A DNA stretch of 58,276 bases from Pseudomonadota bacterium (GCA_021784755.1 JAJYHM010000027.1:1-58276); one strand, 5' to 3'; counted from the first letter of the stretch, positions 38,891 to 46,297 are shown. Notes: generated by a model not told the origin, from the sequence alone. Made by a program: numbers and translations.

Positions 38891-39643
38891 ATGCGGCGTT
38901 ACGCCATACTCGTTGACGGTGGTTTCCTCAAAAGGAAGCTCGGCTCGCAACGGTCTCCGTTGGACGGCACCCGCTTTGACGCTTTCCTAAAGGCACTCAA
39001 AGAAGAATCGGCGCTGTCTACCCTGCTACTCCACCGCATTTACTACTACGACGCCCCGCCGTTCGAGGAAAGCGCGAACAAACCCCTGAACGGCGGCAAG
39101 GTGAATTTTGGGACAACGTCCTTAGCGCGCCAGAACAAGGCCTTGTTTGAGCGGCTCAAGGAAACTCCATTTGTGTCCCTTCGACTCGGAGAATTGGCAT
39201 TTCGCGGCTGGCAACTCGCACAAAAGCGCCTCAGCGGAGCTTCTGGGTCCGACATGACCGTGCGCGCGGCCGACCTGAAACCTGACATCCAGCAAAAAGG
39301 TGTTGATATGCGCATTGGTCTGGACATAGCGTCGCTCACCCTCAAACGCCACGTCGATGTCATCGTCTTGGTCACGGGCGACAGCGACTTCATTCCCGCC
39401 ATGAAGTTTGCTCGACGTGAAGGTGCTCAGCTATTTCTCGTACCCCTTGGGCACGGTATAAAACCGGGTTTGAAAGAGCACGCCGACCTCATTTTGGATA
39501 AAATCACACTATCACACCTCACCGCGCCGGAACCCACCAATGGCAGCCTCGGAGCCAGCGAAGCTAGGCCGGAACCAGTCGAGCAGATCCACCCGCAAGC
39601 CGTTAATGCAGGCGCCGGGCTCCTCAGTGAAATTCGTGGGTAA
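38891..39643 (+). CDS. NYN-domain (LabA/PIN-like) putative RNase
   Basis: 250 residues. The NYN fold is seen as YAILVDGGFLKRKL (first Asp), KGVDMRIGLDIASL (second acidic pair) and VLVTGDSDFIPAMKFARREG (third acidic group), then a C-terminal segment of low similarity. These are Mg-dependent RNase-like proteins. The last codons overlap the 3' end of an ISL3 transposase remnant on the other strand, so the native C-terminus may have been replaced. It sits in a rearranged patch, which suggests horizontal origin. No clear RBS. Confidence 0.78.
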   Translation: MRRYAILVDGGFLKRKLGSQRSPLDGTRFDAFLKALKEESALSTLLLHRIYYYDAPPFEESANKPLNGGKVNFGTTSLARQNKALFERLKETPFVSLRLGELAFRGWQLAQKRLSGASGSDMTVRAADLKPDIQQKGVDMRIGLDIASLTLKRHVDVIVLVTGDSDFIPAMKFARREGAQLFLVPLGHGIKPGLKEHADLILDKITLSHLTAPEPTNGSLGASEARPEPVEQIHPQAVNAGAGLLSEIRG

Positions 39644-39889
39644 GCTTTGGCTCGGGAAGCTTGCCTAAAACGTGGTGTAACGCCATTTCCAGGATCCCCG
39701 GGAATCGGAAACCAACGATTTTCTGATGGTTAGTGTGGCCTTGTTGTTCAGACCCTCAACAACGCCATTCGATATGCTGCCTTTGGCCTTAAACCAGGTC
39801 AGGATGAGCGGTCTGTGACGCAGGCACATCCGGGCAATCTTCTTCACTGGCGACGCCAAGCCGCGACTCAGAATGTTGTCCTTGCGCAA
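39624..39889 (-). pseudogene. frameshifted C-terminal fragment of an ISL3-family transposase
   Basis: Minus-strand codons give PVKKIARMCLRHRPLILTWF, then KGSISNGVVEGLNNKATLTIRKS, the ISL3 C-terminal signature. After that the frame must shift by one base to continue FRFPGILEMALHHVLGKLP and end at TGA 39624-39626. A missing base in the expected YGFR codons (about 39720) explains the shift. The N-terminal two-thirds of the transposase is absent. Confidence 0.8.
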
Positions 39890-40022
39890 TATAATCTAAG
39901 AGAGCAGCGCCATCTTCTGTTGCCACAGCGCTCAAGGACTCAGGGTGCGCGACACGAGCCGCAGACCGGGGGTACTACCCAAAAAACCGCCACCTCCTCG
40001 ACGCAAGGGCCGGTGACTCCTG

Positions 40023-40128
40023 GCACGCGCCGACGATGGTGGAAAAGCGCCGGCGGCTTAGGGATTTCGATGAGCGGGGGCGTAAGCCCCGCGAACAAGA
40101 GATACGGATCGCGGCCCTTGCGAGCGAG
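40023..40128 (+). pseudogene. diverged second copy of the valS 3' end
   Basis: The plus strand encodes MVEKRRRLRDFDERGRKPRE and then EIRIAAL, clearly related to the valS C-terminus ([20 protein letters not shown], then ETRIAAL). The nucleotides GCGAACAAGAGA-ACGGATCGCGGCCCT are shared. It corresponds to 38093-38200, at roughly three-quarters identity by eye. No start or upstream valS part is present, so it is a relic of a duplication or of a recombination with another valS allele. Confidence 0.75.
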
Positions 40129-40294
40129 CGGATCTCGGCGAATTTGGCAAAACGACGCAACCGACGGCCAGCGCGCTGTAGTAGTTTCCAATCCCTTTTA
40201 GACACAAGCCCCCCTCTCGTCCAGGCTCACCCCGTGTTGGAAGAGGGTCGCGCTTGCGCCCGCCGTGTGCGCCCTGTAGACTCACCGCCGTTTT

Positions 40295-40347
40295 GGAGGA
40301 GATGGCATTCTCCCTATAACCGCCCTCGCGGCTGATGATGCCTACCG
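40295..40347 (+). ncRNA. fluoride riboswitch (crcB motif)
   Basis: The sequence GGAGGAGATGGCATTCTCC, then AACCGCC-ctcgc-GGCTGATGATGCCTACCG, matches the crcB-motif aptamer: GGNGAUGG core, the AACNGCC/GGCUGAUG stem and the CCUAC pseudoknot partner. It is followed by a hairpin TTTCCG-gaaat-CGGAAA (40348-40364) and a T-rich stretch as a likely expression platform. It lies 115 bp before crcB, so it should switch the fluoride exporter genes on. Confidence 0.9.
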
Positions 40348-40461
40348 TTTCCGGAAATCGGAAAATGTGGGTATTTTCGCCCTCGCGTCGAACGCTCACC
40401 GACTGATCTCCGGGCCCATCAAGGACCCAAGCCGTCATACATCGGCCGCTGAGGAGGGACG

Positions 40462-40833
40462 GTGACGTTTTTTTGGATAGCCTGTTTTGCCGTACTAGGG
40501 GCTTGGCTGCGCTACGGCCAAAACCTCGCCGTACAACGCCTTTTTGGACGGGCCTTCCCCTGGGCTACGCTCTCGATCAACGTCGCGGGCTCGTTTCTCA
40601 TAGGCCTCCTCTCCTATCTGTTCGTCCACGTGACACATATGAGTGCGGCCATGCGTACAGGCATCATCGTGGGCGGTATCGGCACCTATACGACCTTCTC
40701 GACCTTCTCGCTCGAGACACTGCTGCTGCTCGAAGACGGGCAGACGATCCGGGCCGTAAGCTATCTTGCGGCCTCGCTCACCCTGGGGCTTGCTGCCGTC
40801 TTTCTCGGGGCGTTCGTGGCGCCCCATCTTTGA
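40462..40833 (+). CDS. crcB: fluoride channel CrcB/Fluc, first copy
   Basis: 123 residues, four membrane helices. Family motifs: GAWLRYGQN, SINVAGSFLIGL and GGIGTYTTFSTFSLE. Fluc proteins are dual-topology dimeric fluoride channels. GTG start with GAGGAGGG upstream. It is the first gene after the fluoride riboswitch. With the second copy it may form a heterodimer. Confidence 0.95.
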   Translation: MTFFWIACFAVLGAWLRYGQNLAVQRLFGRAFPWATLSINVAGSFLIGLLSYLFVHVTHMSAAMRTGIIVGGIGTYTTFSTFSLETLLLLEDGQTIRAVSYLAASLTLGLAAVFLGAFVAPHL

Positions 40834-40848
40834 TTCGGAGGATGTGAT

Positions 40849-41160
40849 ATGAAAGAAATCGCCGTGGTGCGCATCTATATCCGTGAGGGGGACCACTCGG
40901 ACGGCCGCGACCTCATGGGGCGGATCTTTGCGATCCTCCATGACCAGCACAAAGTCCATGGGGTCACGGTATTCCGCGGGATCGCCGGATTTGGCGCGCA
41001 CGGCGAGACCCACGCGGCCGACCTCCTACACATCACAGCCCACCTCCCGCTCATCGTGGAATTCTTCGACGCGCCCGAGGTGGTCGACGCGGCGCTTGCC
41101 GAGCTGCAAGGACTCATTCCTGCTGGACATACCGTAAGATGGTCTGCGCTATGCCTCTGA
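40849..41160 (+). CDS. DUF190-family protein in the fluoride operon
   Basis: 103 residues. IYIREGDHSDGRDLMGRIFAILH and GVTVFRGIAGFGAHGE are typical of DUF190, a PII-like small fold. DUF190 genes are often next to crcB; a regulatory role on the channel is plausible but unproven. It starts 15 bp after crcB with GGAGG upstream, and is followed 70 bp later by the second crcB. Confidence 0.85.
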   Translation: MKEIAVVRIYIREGDHSDGRDLMGRIFAILHDQHKVHGVTVFRGIAGFGAHGETHAADLLHITAHLPLIVEFFDAPEVVDAALAELQGLIPAGHTVRWSALCL

Positions 41161-41230
41161 TCGCCATGCCATTGGGCGCAGACGGCGAATCGAGTGGCGT
41201 CACACGCCGCGCCCACAGACGGGGCTTGCC

Positions 41231-41614
41231 TTGAAAACCCTGGGGTTCATCGCCCTATTCGCAATCCTCGGAGCCATCTCGCGCTACCTGCAGGCCGTGA
41301 TCGTCGCACGCATCGCAGGCGGTCCATTCCCTTGGGACATCCTTTCGATCAACGTCCTAGGCTCGTTCGCGATGGGCTTTTTGTTCTTTGAGACCTTGGA
41401 GCGCATCACCATAAGCCCCGAGTTGCGCACGGGCCTCCTCACGGGCTTTCTAGGCGCCTATACCACCTTCTCGACCTACGTCTTCGGCGCACTGCATCTT
41501 TTCAAGCACGGGGCATGGTTTGTCGGGGGCGCCTATCTCTTCGGATCCGTGGCACTGGGTCTTATCGCCACGGCCTTCGGCGCTTGGCTCTCACGCAACA
41601 TTGCGCGCGGCTGA
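41231..41614 (+). CDS. crcB: fluoride channel CrcB/Fluc, second copy
   Basis: 127 residues with AILGAISRYLQ, SINVLGSFAMGF and GFLGAYTTFSTYVFG. Same family as the first copy but clearly diverged, as expected for heterodimeric Fluc pairs. TTG start (MKTLGFIALF) with a weak RBS; 70 bp gap to DUF190. Stops 6 bp before the convergent rimI ends. Confidence 0.92.
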   Translation: MKTLGFIALFAILGAISRYLQAVIVARIAGGPFPWDILSINVLGSFAMGFLFFETLERITISPELRTGLLTGFLGAYTTFSTYVFGALHLFKHGAWFVGGAYLFGSVALGLIATAFGAWLSRNIARG

Positions 41615-41620
41615 GGGCCC

Positions 41621-42109
41621 TTACAGATCGCGCGCCAGGACCAGAGCGTCTTCGCGTCCGCGCCGCGCCGGATAGTAATTTTTGCGCAACCCAATCTCAT
41701 TGAACCCGAGGGCATAATAGAGGGCATAAGCGCCCTTGTTGGATCGCCGCACCTCGAGCAAGGCCACCCTGGCGTGACCGGCGCGCGCCACATCGAGCAG
41801 ATGCTTCAACATATAACGACCGAGGCCACGGCGCTGGTGGCGCGGATGAACGCAGAGATTTAAGACATGGCATTCGCCGGCGGCCACCGAGATGACTCCG
41901 TGCCCGACGAGGCGCCCGCGGTCCTCAAGCACGCGGCAGCAGTAACCGACCCGCAGACAATCGCGAAAAATCCCCTCGGTCCATGGGAACTCATAGGCCT
42001 GCCGCTCCACCTCCATGACAAACGGCAGATCCTCAGCGCGCATGGCACGCAGCTTGATGGCAGGAGCAGCGCTCCGTTCAGGAGGCGTCGGCAATCGCCA
42101 GCTACTCAT
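41621..42109 (-). CDS. rimI: ribosomal protein alanine N-acetyltransferase
   Basis: About 162 residues, GNAT fold. VLNLCVHPRHQRRGLGRYMLKHLL is the acetyl-CoA loop; the C-terminus (GFNEIGLRKNYYPARRGREDALVLARDL) is the RimI signature. It acetylates the N-terminus of ribosomal protein S18. ATG 42109 overlaps the udg stop; the frame upstream to 42202 is within udg. Confidence 0.9.
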   Translation of the reverse strand: MSSWRLPTPPERSAAPAIKLRAMRAEDLPFVMEVERQAYEFPWTEGIFRDCLRVGYCCRVLEDRGRLVGHGVISVAAGECHVLNLCVHPRHQRRGLGRYMLKHLLDVARAGHARVALLEVRRSNKGAYALYYALGFNEIGLRKNYYPARRGREDALVLARDL

Positions 42110-42758
42110 GGTGCACGATCCCCCTCGCGCGCTTGAGATCCGCCCACGCCGCCGCCTTATCCGCGGGGCGCCGCAAAAGATACGCCGGATGATAGGTCGC
42201 AATCACCGGAATGCCATCATACGCATGGACGCCCCCGCGCAGCCGGCTCAACGGTTGCTCGGTGGACAAAAGACTCTGGGCGGCAAAGCGGCCGAGCGCC
42301 ACGAGAACCCGCGGCCGGACGGCGGCAATCTGCGTGCGCAGAAAGGGTAGGCAGGAGGCGACTTCAGACGGTTCGGGGTCGCGATTGCCAGGCGGTCGGC
42401 ACTTCAAGACGTTCGCGATGAAGACCTCTTGCCGATCCAACCCAAGCGCGCGCAGCATCGCATCGAGCAGACGTCCCGCGCGTCCGACGAAGGGCTCACC
42501 CTGCCGGTCCTCCTCGGCGCCGGGCGCCTCGCCCACGAAAAACCACGAAGCACTGCGGGGCCCCACCCCGAAAACGGTTTGGGTGCGACCGACATGCAAG
42601 GGACACTGCGTGCAAGAGCGGATCTCCTCGCGCAATCGGTCCCAATCGCCGTCCGCGCCCTCGGAGAGCGGCTCCGGCGACGCCGCGGGCCTGTCGCGCC
42701 GCTCCCAGACGGTAACGCCCATGGCCTTGAGCCATGCCTGCCTTGTACTGTTGCCCAT
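42102..42758 (-). CDS. family 4 uracil-DNA glycosylase (4Fe-4S)
   Basis: 218 residues. Four cluster cysteines: CTQC near 50, and NVLKCRPPGN...SEVASC. Catalytic motifs: FVGEAPGAEEDRQGEPFVGRAG and ATYHPAYLLRRP. It removes uracil from DNA; family 4 enzymes carry an Fe-S cluster. Overlaps rimI by 8 bp (ATGAGTAG). Confidence 0.94.
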   Translation of the reverse strand: MGNSTRQAWLKAMGVTVWERRDRPAASPEPLSEGADGDWDRLREEIRSCTQCPLHVGRTQTVFGVGPRSASWFFVGEAPGAEEDRQGEPFVGRAGRLLDAMLRALGLDRQEVFIANVLKCRPPGNRDPEPSEVASCLPFLRTQIAAVRPRVLVALGRFAAQSLLSTEQPLSRLRGGVHAYDGIPVIATYHPAYLLRRPADKAAAWADLKRARGIVHHE

Positions 42759-42878
42759 GACCTAAGAGTATAACCGCGCACGGGGGGCCTTGGCGGAGAT
42801 TTTGCGGCCACGGGGGTATGGGCGGCGGCCGCACACCCCGTCCGGACCGCGGACCGGTGAGGTCAGCCGGGAGACCCC

Positions 42879-43574
42879 TCAATCGCCGGCATGACCCTCT
42901 GGCGGGCGATGGGCCCGGCCTTGCCCGGAGGCGCGCGCCCGCAGATAGGCGACAAGAGCGGCGACCTGCCGATCACTCAGGGGATCGGCGTAGGCCCGTT
43001 CCCGCGTACCCCGCACACCAGCCAGGATGTCGACCGCCAGATCAGCCGCCCCCTCGCGGCGCGCCAGCGCAAAGAGGTCAGGGGCCGGATTGCCCGCGCC
43101 TGGCGTGACGTGGCAGGCCGCACAGAGGCGCGTGTACAGAAAGGCGCCCTCCCGTAGGCGCCGGGCGCTGGAATGCCGCGGCACGAGGCCGCGGAGATCG
43201 AAAGGATACGCGACGCGCAGCGCATGCATCTCGCGCCATACGATGTTGATCGCCCCACTCTTCAGGGCACGACGGGCGCGCTCTATGCGGGCCTTTATGG
43301 GGGCCGGGGCGCACCCCGCCCGCTCGCAATAAGATCGTGCCTCGAACCCCAGCACACCAAGATCGCTTTGGATGCGCGCAGCAAGCCGCGGAGACTTGGC
43401 GCCTACATACGCGCGCTGCGCCTCCTGCGCCAAGAGTGCCACTTCCAAGCGAAAACCGGCCCCGAGGGCGATGGGTATCGGCTGTCCAAGCAAGACGCAG
43501 AGCACCAAAAGGATGCGGCGACGCACGCCCTGGGTAGGACCCGCAGGGCCTCGCGACGCGGCGTTCGCCCTCAC
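42879..43574 (-). CDS. periplasmic cytochrome c of the sulfur-relay operon, no obvious Met ligand
   Basis: About 231 residues. A hydrophobic segment (RRRILLVLCVLLGQPIPIALGA) targets it to the periplasm. The first half has two Cys (SYCERAGC) and no known domain. The second half has one heme site, TRLCAACHVTPGAG, and ends PLSDRQVAALVAYLRA. The expected Met in a 'MP' context before PLSD is absent, so the sixth ligand is unclear. GTG 43574 overlaps the previous stop (GTGA), which decides the start. Last gene of the operon. Confidence 0.82.
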   Translation of the reverse strand: MRANAASRGPAGPTQGVRRRILLVLCVLLGQPIPIALGAGFRLEVALLAQEAQRAYVGAKSPRLAARIQSDLGVLGFEARSYCERAGCAPAPIKARIERARRALKSGAINIVWREMHALRVAYPFDLRGLVPRHSSARRLREGAFLYTRLCAACHVTPGAGNPAPDLFALARREGAADLAVDILAGVRGTRERAYADPLSDRQVAALVAYLRARASGQGRAHRPPEGHAGD

Positions 43575-43765
43575 ACCGTCACAACCAAATCGGCCGTGAG
43601 GATGGCATCGAGCAGCCCATCGCATTCCTGCTCGGTCAGGATATGCCCACGCACATCGTGACGTGACAGGCTGTGTGCAGCCAGGTCCTCCTCAAGCCAC
43701 GCCACGGCCCCTTCCACGGTCTGCCGATCCGGAAACAGGCCGGTCTCCAAGATAACGATGCGCAT
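43571..43765 (-). CDS. small hypothetical protein in the sulfur-relay operon
   Basis: 64 residues with a beta-alpha pattern (MRIVILETGLFPDRQTVEGA ... GLLDAILTADLVVTV). No cysteine except one (EQECDGL). No family recognised. It sits between a DsrE-like gene and the cytochrome gene, with GTGA overlap to the latter, so it belongs to the operon. Confidence 0.6.
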   Translation of the reverse strand: MRIVILETGLFPDRQTVEGAVAWLEEDLAAHSLSRHDVRGHILTEQECDGLLDAILTADLVVTV

Positions 43766-43784
43766 AGCGGCCCCTTAAGTTGCC

Positions 43785-44060
43785 TTACAGCGAAATCACG
43801 GCATCCGCTTCGGCGAACGCCGCGCCTAGCCCTGCAACATCGAGACAGGGCAACCCTTGATCGGGCACAGTGGTCTCGATCGCCACCTCAGCGAGCTCAA
43901 GGGTCTCGACCTGTAAGGCATTCTCCGCGGTGTCGGCGACCGGTTCTGTCATCAGGATCAGCCGCACGGTGTGACCGAATATCGTCAATCCCGCGGCGAC
44001 GCGCATGGCCTCCGTGTGATCGCAACGCCCCAGAACGACGAGGTGCTTTTGCGCGCCCAT
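43785..44060 (-). CDS. DsrE-like small protein A
   Basis: 91 residues: HLVVLGRCDHTEAMRVAAGLTIFGHTVRLILMT is the DsrE-type beta-alpha-beta unit; LPCLDVAGLGAAFAEADAVISL ends it. Two cysteines (LGRC, LPC) could carry sulfur. The pairing with the next upstream DsrE-like gene recalls the DsrEFH heteromer, but these are shorter. Two-base gap to it. Confidence 0.7.
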   Translation of the reverse strand: MGAQKHLVVLGRCDHTEAMRVAAGLTIFGHTVRLILMTEPVADTAENALQVETLELAEVAIETTVPDQGLPCLDVAGLGAAFAEADAVISL

Positions 44061-44062
44061 AC

Positions 44063-44353
44063 TCAGAGGCTCACGATGCGTCGCGCCGAGGCGACCATGG
44101 CGCTATTGTCGGTCTGGCTTCCGAGCGCGTTGAGGCAAGACCCGCGCCCGAAGCGCTCCCAGGAATACTCGCAGACCGCCACGCGGGTGCACGCCCGCAA
44201 ATCGATATCGATCTGGGGATTACCGGCGAGCACCGCGGCCGGACCCGTCAGGAAAACTCCGCAGAGAATCTGACGCCGCGCGCAGGCACGCAGCAGGCCG
44301 GACAACACCGGCGCCGATTCGGCCCGTGACACCAAGAACAGGATATCCATCAA
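44063..44353 (-). CDS. DsrE-like small protein B
   Basis: 96 residues: MDILFLVSRAESAPVLSGLL, then ILCGVFLTGPAAVL and RVAVCEYSWERFG. The last contains a Cys at the position where DsrE/DsrF-like proteins carry persulfide. Overlaps the rhodanese-like gene by ATGA. It probably pairs with DsrE-like A. Function inferred from fold and context. Confidence 0.65.
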   Translation of the reverse strand: MMDILFLVSRAESAPVLSGLLRACARRQILCGVFLTGPAAVLAGNPQIDIDLRACTRVAVCEYSWERFGRGSCLNALGSQTDNSAMVASARRIVSL

Positions 44354-45183
44354 CGCCTCCTCGTCCTACGCCACGCCCACATCAGGATAACCACACTAAA
44401 CGCGGCTGCAGCCAGCGTGGGCAGTACCGCAAAATCGCCCCGTCGCCGCACGCGTGCGGCGTGCGCGTGCGCCGACCAGTCGCGCCAGCCGCCCAGGAAC
44501 ACCCGCGCCCGCACCCCGAGCATCCGCAGCCGCGCGAAATAGGCCACCGACTGGTAAGGGCCCTCGCCATAGGCGATAACGCCTCGCCCGGCGGCACGCA
44601 AAGGTCCCACGCCCATCCCTGTCCCCAGCGAGGCCATGGGCCGGGACCGGGCGCCCGGTATGCGCTGACCAGCCCGCAGTCCCCGCTTACGATCAGTCAA
44701 GCGGCCGTCCACCAAGTCTACAGGCGGGCCGTGATGCAAAGACGCGGCAAGCTCGCGGCGCAAGACCACTAGACGCGTACGTGGCCAAGCGGTGTAGATG
44801 GCCTCCCGAAAGACGCCGCGCGTCCGACCGGTCCCTACAGCACGCGGATGACGACTAAGCCAGCCCGTCAAAGGCTCCCGCACGACCTCCACCCGCCTTT
44901 GCCCGGCGAGGTACAAAAGACCCGCCACGAAATCCTCCGCCGTGCCATGATCCCCGGCCACCACGGCCGTCTCGGAACCCGTAAGCCCCATCGTCCCCAA
45001 AAGCCAGCGCAGGTTACGAAAGCTCACGAGTCCGCCCGATCGATCCTGAAAAACGCCGGGCGAGAGACAAAGCCCCCCTACGACCGAACGCCGCACACAG
45101 AGGGCTTGCCGCCGTGTATCCACGACCACCGTATGCCGCGGTACAGGCCACGGCATACGGGCATAAGCCACAAGGGTGGCCAC
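44350..45183 (-). CDS. tandem rhodanese-like protein without catalytic cysteine, C-terminal membrane anchor
   Basis: 277 residues. Domain 1 (1-115): TVVVDTRRQALC, TAVVAGDHGTAEDFVAGLLYLAG, VVREPLTGWL. Domain 2 (130-235): PVDLVDGRLTDRKRG, then QRIPGARS, and VIAYGEGPYQSVAYFARLRMLGVRARVFLGGW. In both, the Cys of the usual YC-x-x-G-x-R/S loop is replaced (AGDHG; AYGEG), so sulfurtransferase activity is unlikely. A membrane helix (VLPTLAAAAFSVVILMWAW) and RRTRRR end it. Start uncertain: GTG 45183; coding-like sequence continues upstream without a standard start codon. Confidence 0.75.
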   Translation of the reverse strand: MATLVAYARMPWPVPRHTVVVDTRRQALCVRRSVVGGLCLSPGVFQDRSGGLVSFRNLRWLLGTMGLTGSETAVVAGDHGTAEDFVAGLLYLAGQRRVEVVREPLTGWLSRHPRAVGTGRTRGVFREAIYTAWPRTRLVVLRRELAASLHHGPPVDLVDGRLTDRKRGLRAGQRIPGARSRPMASLGTGMGVGPLRAAGRGVIAYGEGPYQSVAYFARLRMLGVRARVFLGGWRDWSAHAHAARVRRRGDFAVLPTLAAAAFSVVILMWAWRRTRRR

Positions 45184-45224
45184 GGGCCCGTGCGCCTGCG
45201 CATCCAGGATTGCCGCATGCGCCG

Positions 45225-45587
45225 TCAGCAGCCGCCGACCTTCGGCAATGGCCGCGCCGACCCTGGACGCCCCGCTGGTGGCGGATTCTCAAGGTAGTAA
45301 TTCACAAGCTCGCGCACACTCACCGTCCCATAGAGGCCACCCATGGGTATGGGCGCGAAGCGGCCCATGGTCTGCGGGGTCTGCGCGCGCTTCATGAACT
45401 GCGGCGAGACCGAGGCTATGCGCATCAGAAGCGATATACCGATCACTACGAGAACGATGCACGAACCGCAGTAAAGCAGGATCTGGGATCGCGTCATTGC
45501 CCCGCTGCCGGTTTTCGTCACGCCTAGCGCTCGCGCACACCCCGCGTCCGGCATCACCCCACCGTGCGACGTTTCCTTGGTCGTCAT
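45225..45587 (-). CDS. small membrane protein in the sulfur-relay operon (paralogue 1)
   Basis: 120 residues. A hydrophilic N-terminus, one membrane helix (ILLYCGSCIVLVVIGISLLM), then a periplasmic-looking segment with GGLYGTVSVRELVNYYLENPP. The last motif resembles EALNIARLAAYYKGN of the other small membrane protein at 45702, so the two may be paralogues. AGGAGG five bases before ATG 45587. Function unknown. Confidence 0.65.
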   Translation of the reverse strand: MTTKETSHGGVMPDAGCARALGVTKTGSGAMTRSQILLYCGSCIVLVVIGISLLMRIASVSPQFMKRAQTPQTMGRFAPIPMGGLYGTVSVRELVNYYLENPPPAGRPGSARPLPKVGGC

Positions 45588-45600
45588 AATGCCTCCTCGC

Positions 45601-45693
45601 CTAGAACACGTCGGTTGTGAGAGCGATATAAAGTACACACATCATGACGATGAACATCACGATTTGCGCAATTGTCGGGAGATCGAGATCCAT
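45601..45693 (-). CDS. 30-residue membrane microprotein
   Basis: MDLDLPTIAQIVMFIVMMCV followed by LYIALTTDVF. It is almost one membrane helix with an acidic start. AGGAGG lies six bases before ATG 45693, and the gene fits between its neighbours with 8- and 13-bp gaps, which supports it being real. It may be a subunit like CcmD or CydX for a membrane complex. No homologue recalled. Confidence 0.6.
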   Translation of the reverse strand: MDLDLPTIAQIVMFIVMMCVLYIALTTDVF

Positions 45694-45701
45694 AAGTCCT
45701 C

Positions 45702-45971
45702 CTAGTGCCGGCCACCGGTGGCAACCAGCCTTTTCTCCACGGCATACCGGCCGGCTGCGACATTACCCTTGTAGTACGCGGCTAGGCGCGCGATATTCAG
45801 GGCTTCCCCATCGATCGGATTTATGACAGGCGGCGTGAAATACGCGACCCCGTCGCGGGTACGATGGAGCGAGGCCGGCGGGGCCACCAGCATATAAACA
45901 AGGGTCCCTACGGTCATGAAGCCGGTAAGCGACGCCAAAGCGAGCATAGTCTTTTGACCGATTGGCAACAT
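45702..45971 (-). CDS. small membrane protein in the sulfur-relay operon (paralogue 2)
   Basis: 89 residues: one N-terminal membrane helix (MLALASLTGFMTVGTLVYML) and a hydrophilic domain with TPPVINPIDGEALNIARLAAYYKGNVAAGRY. The IARLAAYYKGN motif matches VRELVNYYLEN of the protein at 45225. It may face the periplasm. Unknown family; 13 bp after tusA-like. Confidence 0.65.
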   Translation of the reverse strand: MLPIGQKTMLALASLTGFMTVGTLVYMLVAPPASLHRTRDGVAYFTPPVINPIDGEALNIARLAAYYKGNVAAGRYAVEKRLVATGGRH

Positions 45972-45984
45972 GGAACGGCCCTCC

Positions 45985-46293
45985 TCAGTTCTTGCGCACG
46001 AACACTCGCCAATGACGATCGGCCTTCACAGTGACAAGATGCGTGCCGCCGACCGCCCCGACCACCGTTGGCAAGGCCTCCATGGAGGTCGGGTTATCGA
46101 CCCTGACCTCGATCACGGCCCCCGAGACCGCCTCGCCCAGGGCCTTCTTGGTCATGAGCTGCGGACGCGGACAGGAATCGCCCAAGACGTCCACGACGCG
46201 ACTGATGTTTAGCACCGTCCCATCCTCCAAGGTCAACTGCCCAGCTGGCGTCGCAGCCTCGGAGGAGGGGGATTTGCGGTTGAATAGACCCAT
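45985..46293 (-). CDS. TusA-like sulfur carrier
   Basis: 102 residues. After about 25 extra N-terminal residues (MGLFNRKSPSSEAATPAG), the TusA/SirA fold appears with the catalytic motif DSCPRPQLMTKKAL (CPxP) and TSMEALPTVVGAVGG. TusA carries persulfide sulfur to other acceptors; near YeeE/YedE genes it probably takes imported sulfur. It lies 4 bp after the YedE-like gene. Confidence 0.85.
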   Translation of the reverse strand: MGLFNRKSPSSEAATPAGQLTLEDGTVLNISRVVDVLGDSCPRPQLMTKKALGEAVSGAVIEVRVDNPTSMEALPTVVGAVGGTHLVTVKADRHWRVFVRKN

Positions 46294-46297
46294 AACT

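Noticed and set aside
41161-41230. Possible second fluoride riboswitch before the second crcB.
   Set aside because: The 70-bp gap lacks the GGNGAUGG and CUGAUG elements.
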